In this document: positions 40,189 through 40,286 of the stretch, in pieces
How positions within the stretch are numbered: the stretch's first letter is position 1
Layout: the number at the start of each line of letters is the position of its first letter
DNA from: an uncultured Prevotella sp.
GTDB taxonomy: Bacteria; Bacteroidota; Bacteroidia; Bacteroidales; Bacteroidaceae
NCBI GenBank assembly: GCA_900541575.1
Contig: UQKO01000018.1
Span: 1 to 40,286, forward strand
DNA length: 40,286 nucleotides
Direction of reading: 5' to 3'
Translations under genes and position numbers: made by a program
Notes under the pieces: model-generated
The model's database searches: none
What the model was told of the DNA's origin: nothing
The model's input: the letters and a program-made list of their open reading frames with translations, nothing else

Positions 40189-40286
40189 GGATCAGCGGAT
40201 ATTTCCGGTTGGTATGATGGTAAAAAGAGGTTTGCTCATATCATGCATATTGAGTAGCTATTCTAAACATGAAGAACTTTATGTCT

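Overview
The window comes from the phylum Bacteroidota, order Bacteroidales, and looks most like Prevotellaceae. Three things point there: the gene order purH-mreB-mreC-mreD-mrdA-rodA; several promoters of the Bacteroidota type (-33 TTTG/TTG, -7 TAnnTTTG); and the mix of C10 cysteine proteases, BACON and PEGA proteins, a SusE-like style of lipoproteins and a NanS-like sialate esterase. No rRNA, tRNA or CRISPR array was seen.

Layout. 0.2-3.4 kb (minus): a secreted C10 protease followed closely by a small DUF1934 (YwiB-like) beta-barrel protein and an AT-rich membrane-anchored protein. 3.5-11.0 kb (minus): the rod-shape/elongasome operon, headed by a purH that encodes only the IMP cyclohydrolase half, then mreB, mreC, mreD, mrdA (PBP2), rodA and a small bitopic protein rich in GY-type repeats. 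11.2-14.0 kb (minus): lysS-gpsA. 14.4-16.2 kb (minus): an AraC-type DNA-binding protein and a UPF0597/L-cysteine desulfidase-like enzyme. 16.2-17.0 kb: a gene-free stretch with tandem and palindromic repeats. 17.0 kb (minus): Hsp20. 17.7-21.3 kb (plus): TPP riboswitch and thiS-thiG-thiH-thiF, with palindromic repeats in every intergenic gap. 21.5-26.4 kb (plus): fabI, a TPR protein and a second, larger C10 protease. 26.4-27.5 kb: an outer-membrane barrel protein and the N-terminal stub of an IS982-type transposase. 27.5-35.5 kb (minus): a tight five-gene cell-envelope operon. 36.1-40.1 kb (plus): an Fsr-like MFS exporter, an O6-alkylguanine-DNA alkyltransferase and a two-domain SGNH/sialate O-acetylesterase.

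The best candidate for an undescribed system is the 27.5-35.5 kb operon. It encodes a PEGA-domain protein with a C-terminal outer-membrane barrel, a surface lipoprotein with seven BACON domains and a C-terminal array of seven 21-residue repeats, an FGE/SUMF1-like lipoprotein with an apparent frameshift, and two exported proteins with a 4-bp overlap. All five products carry export signals, so they probably build an assembly at the cell surface; its function is not evident from sequence.

Other points of note are the stand-alone IMP cyclohydrolase in the rod operon, the GY-repeat membrane protein at its end, a possible inhibitor role for the DUF1934 protein beside the C10 protease, and at least three families of short palindromic repeats in intergenic DNA.
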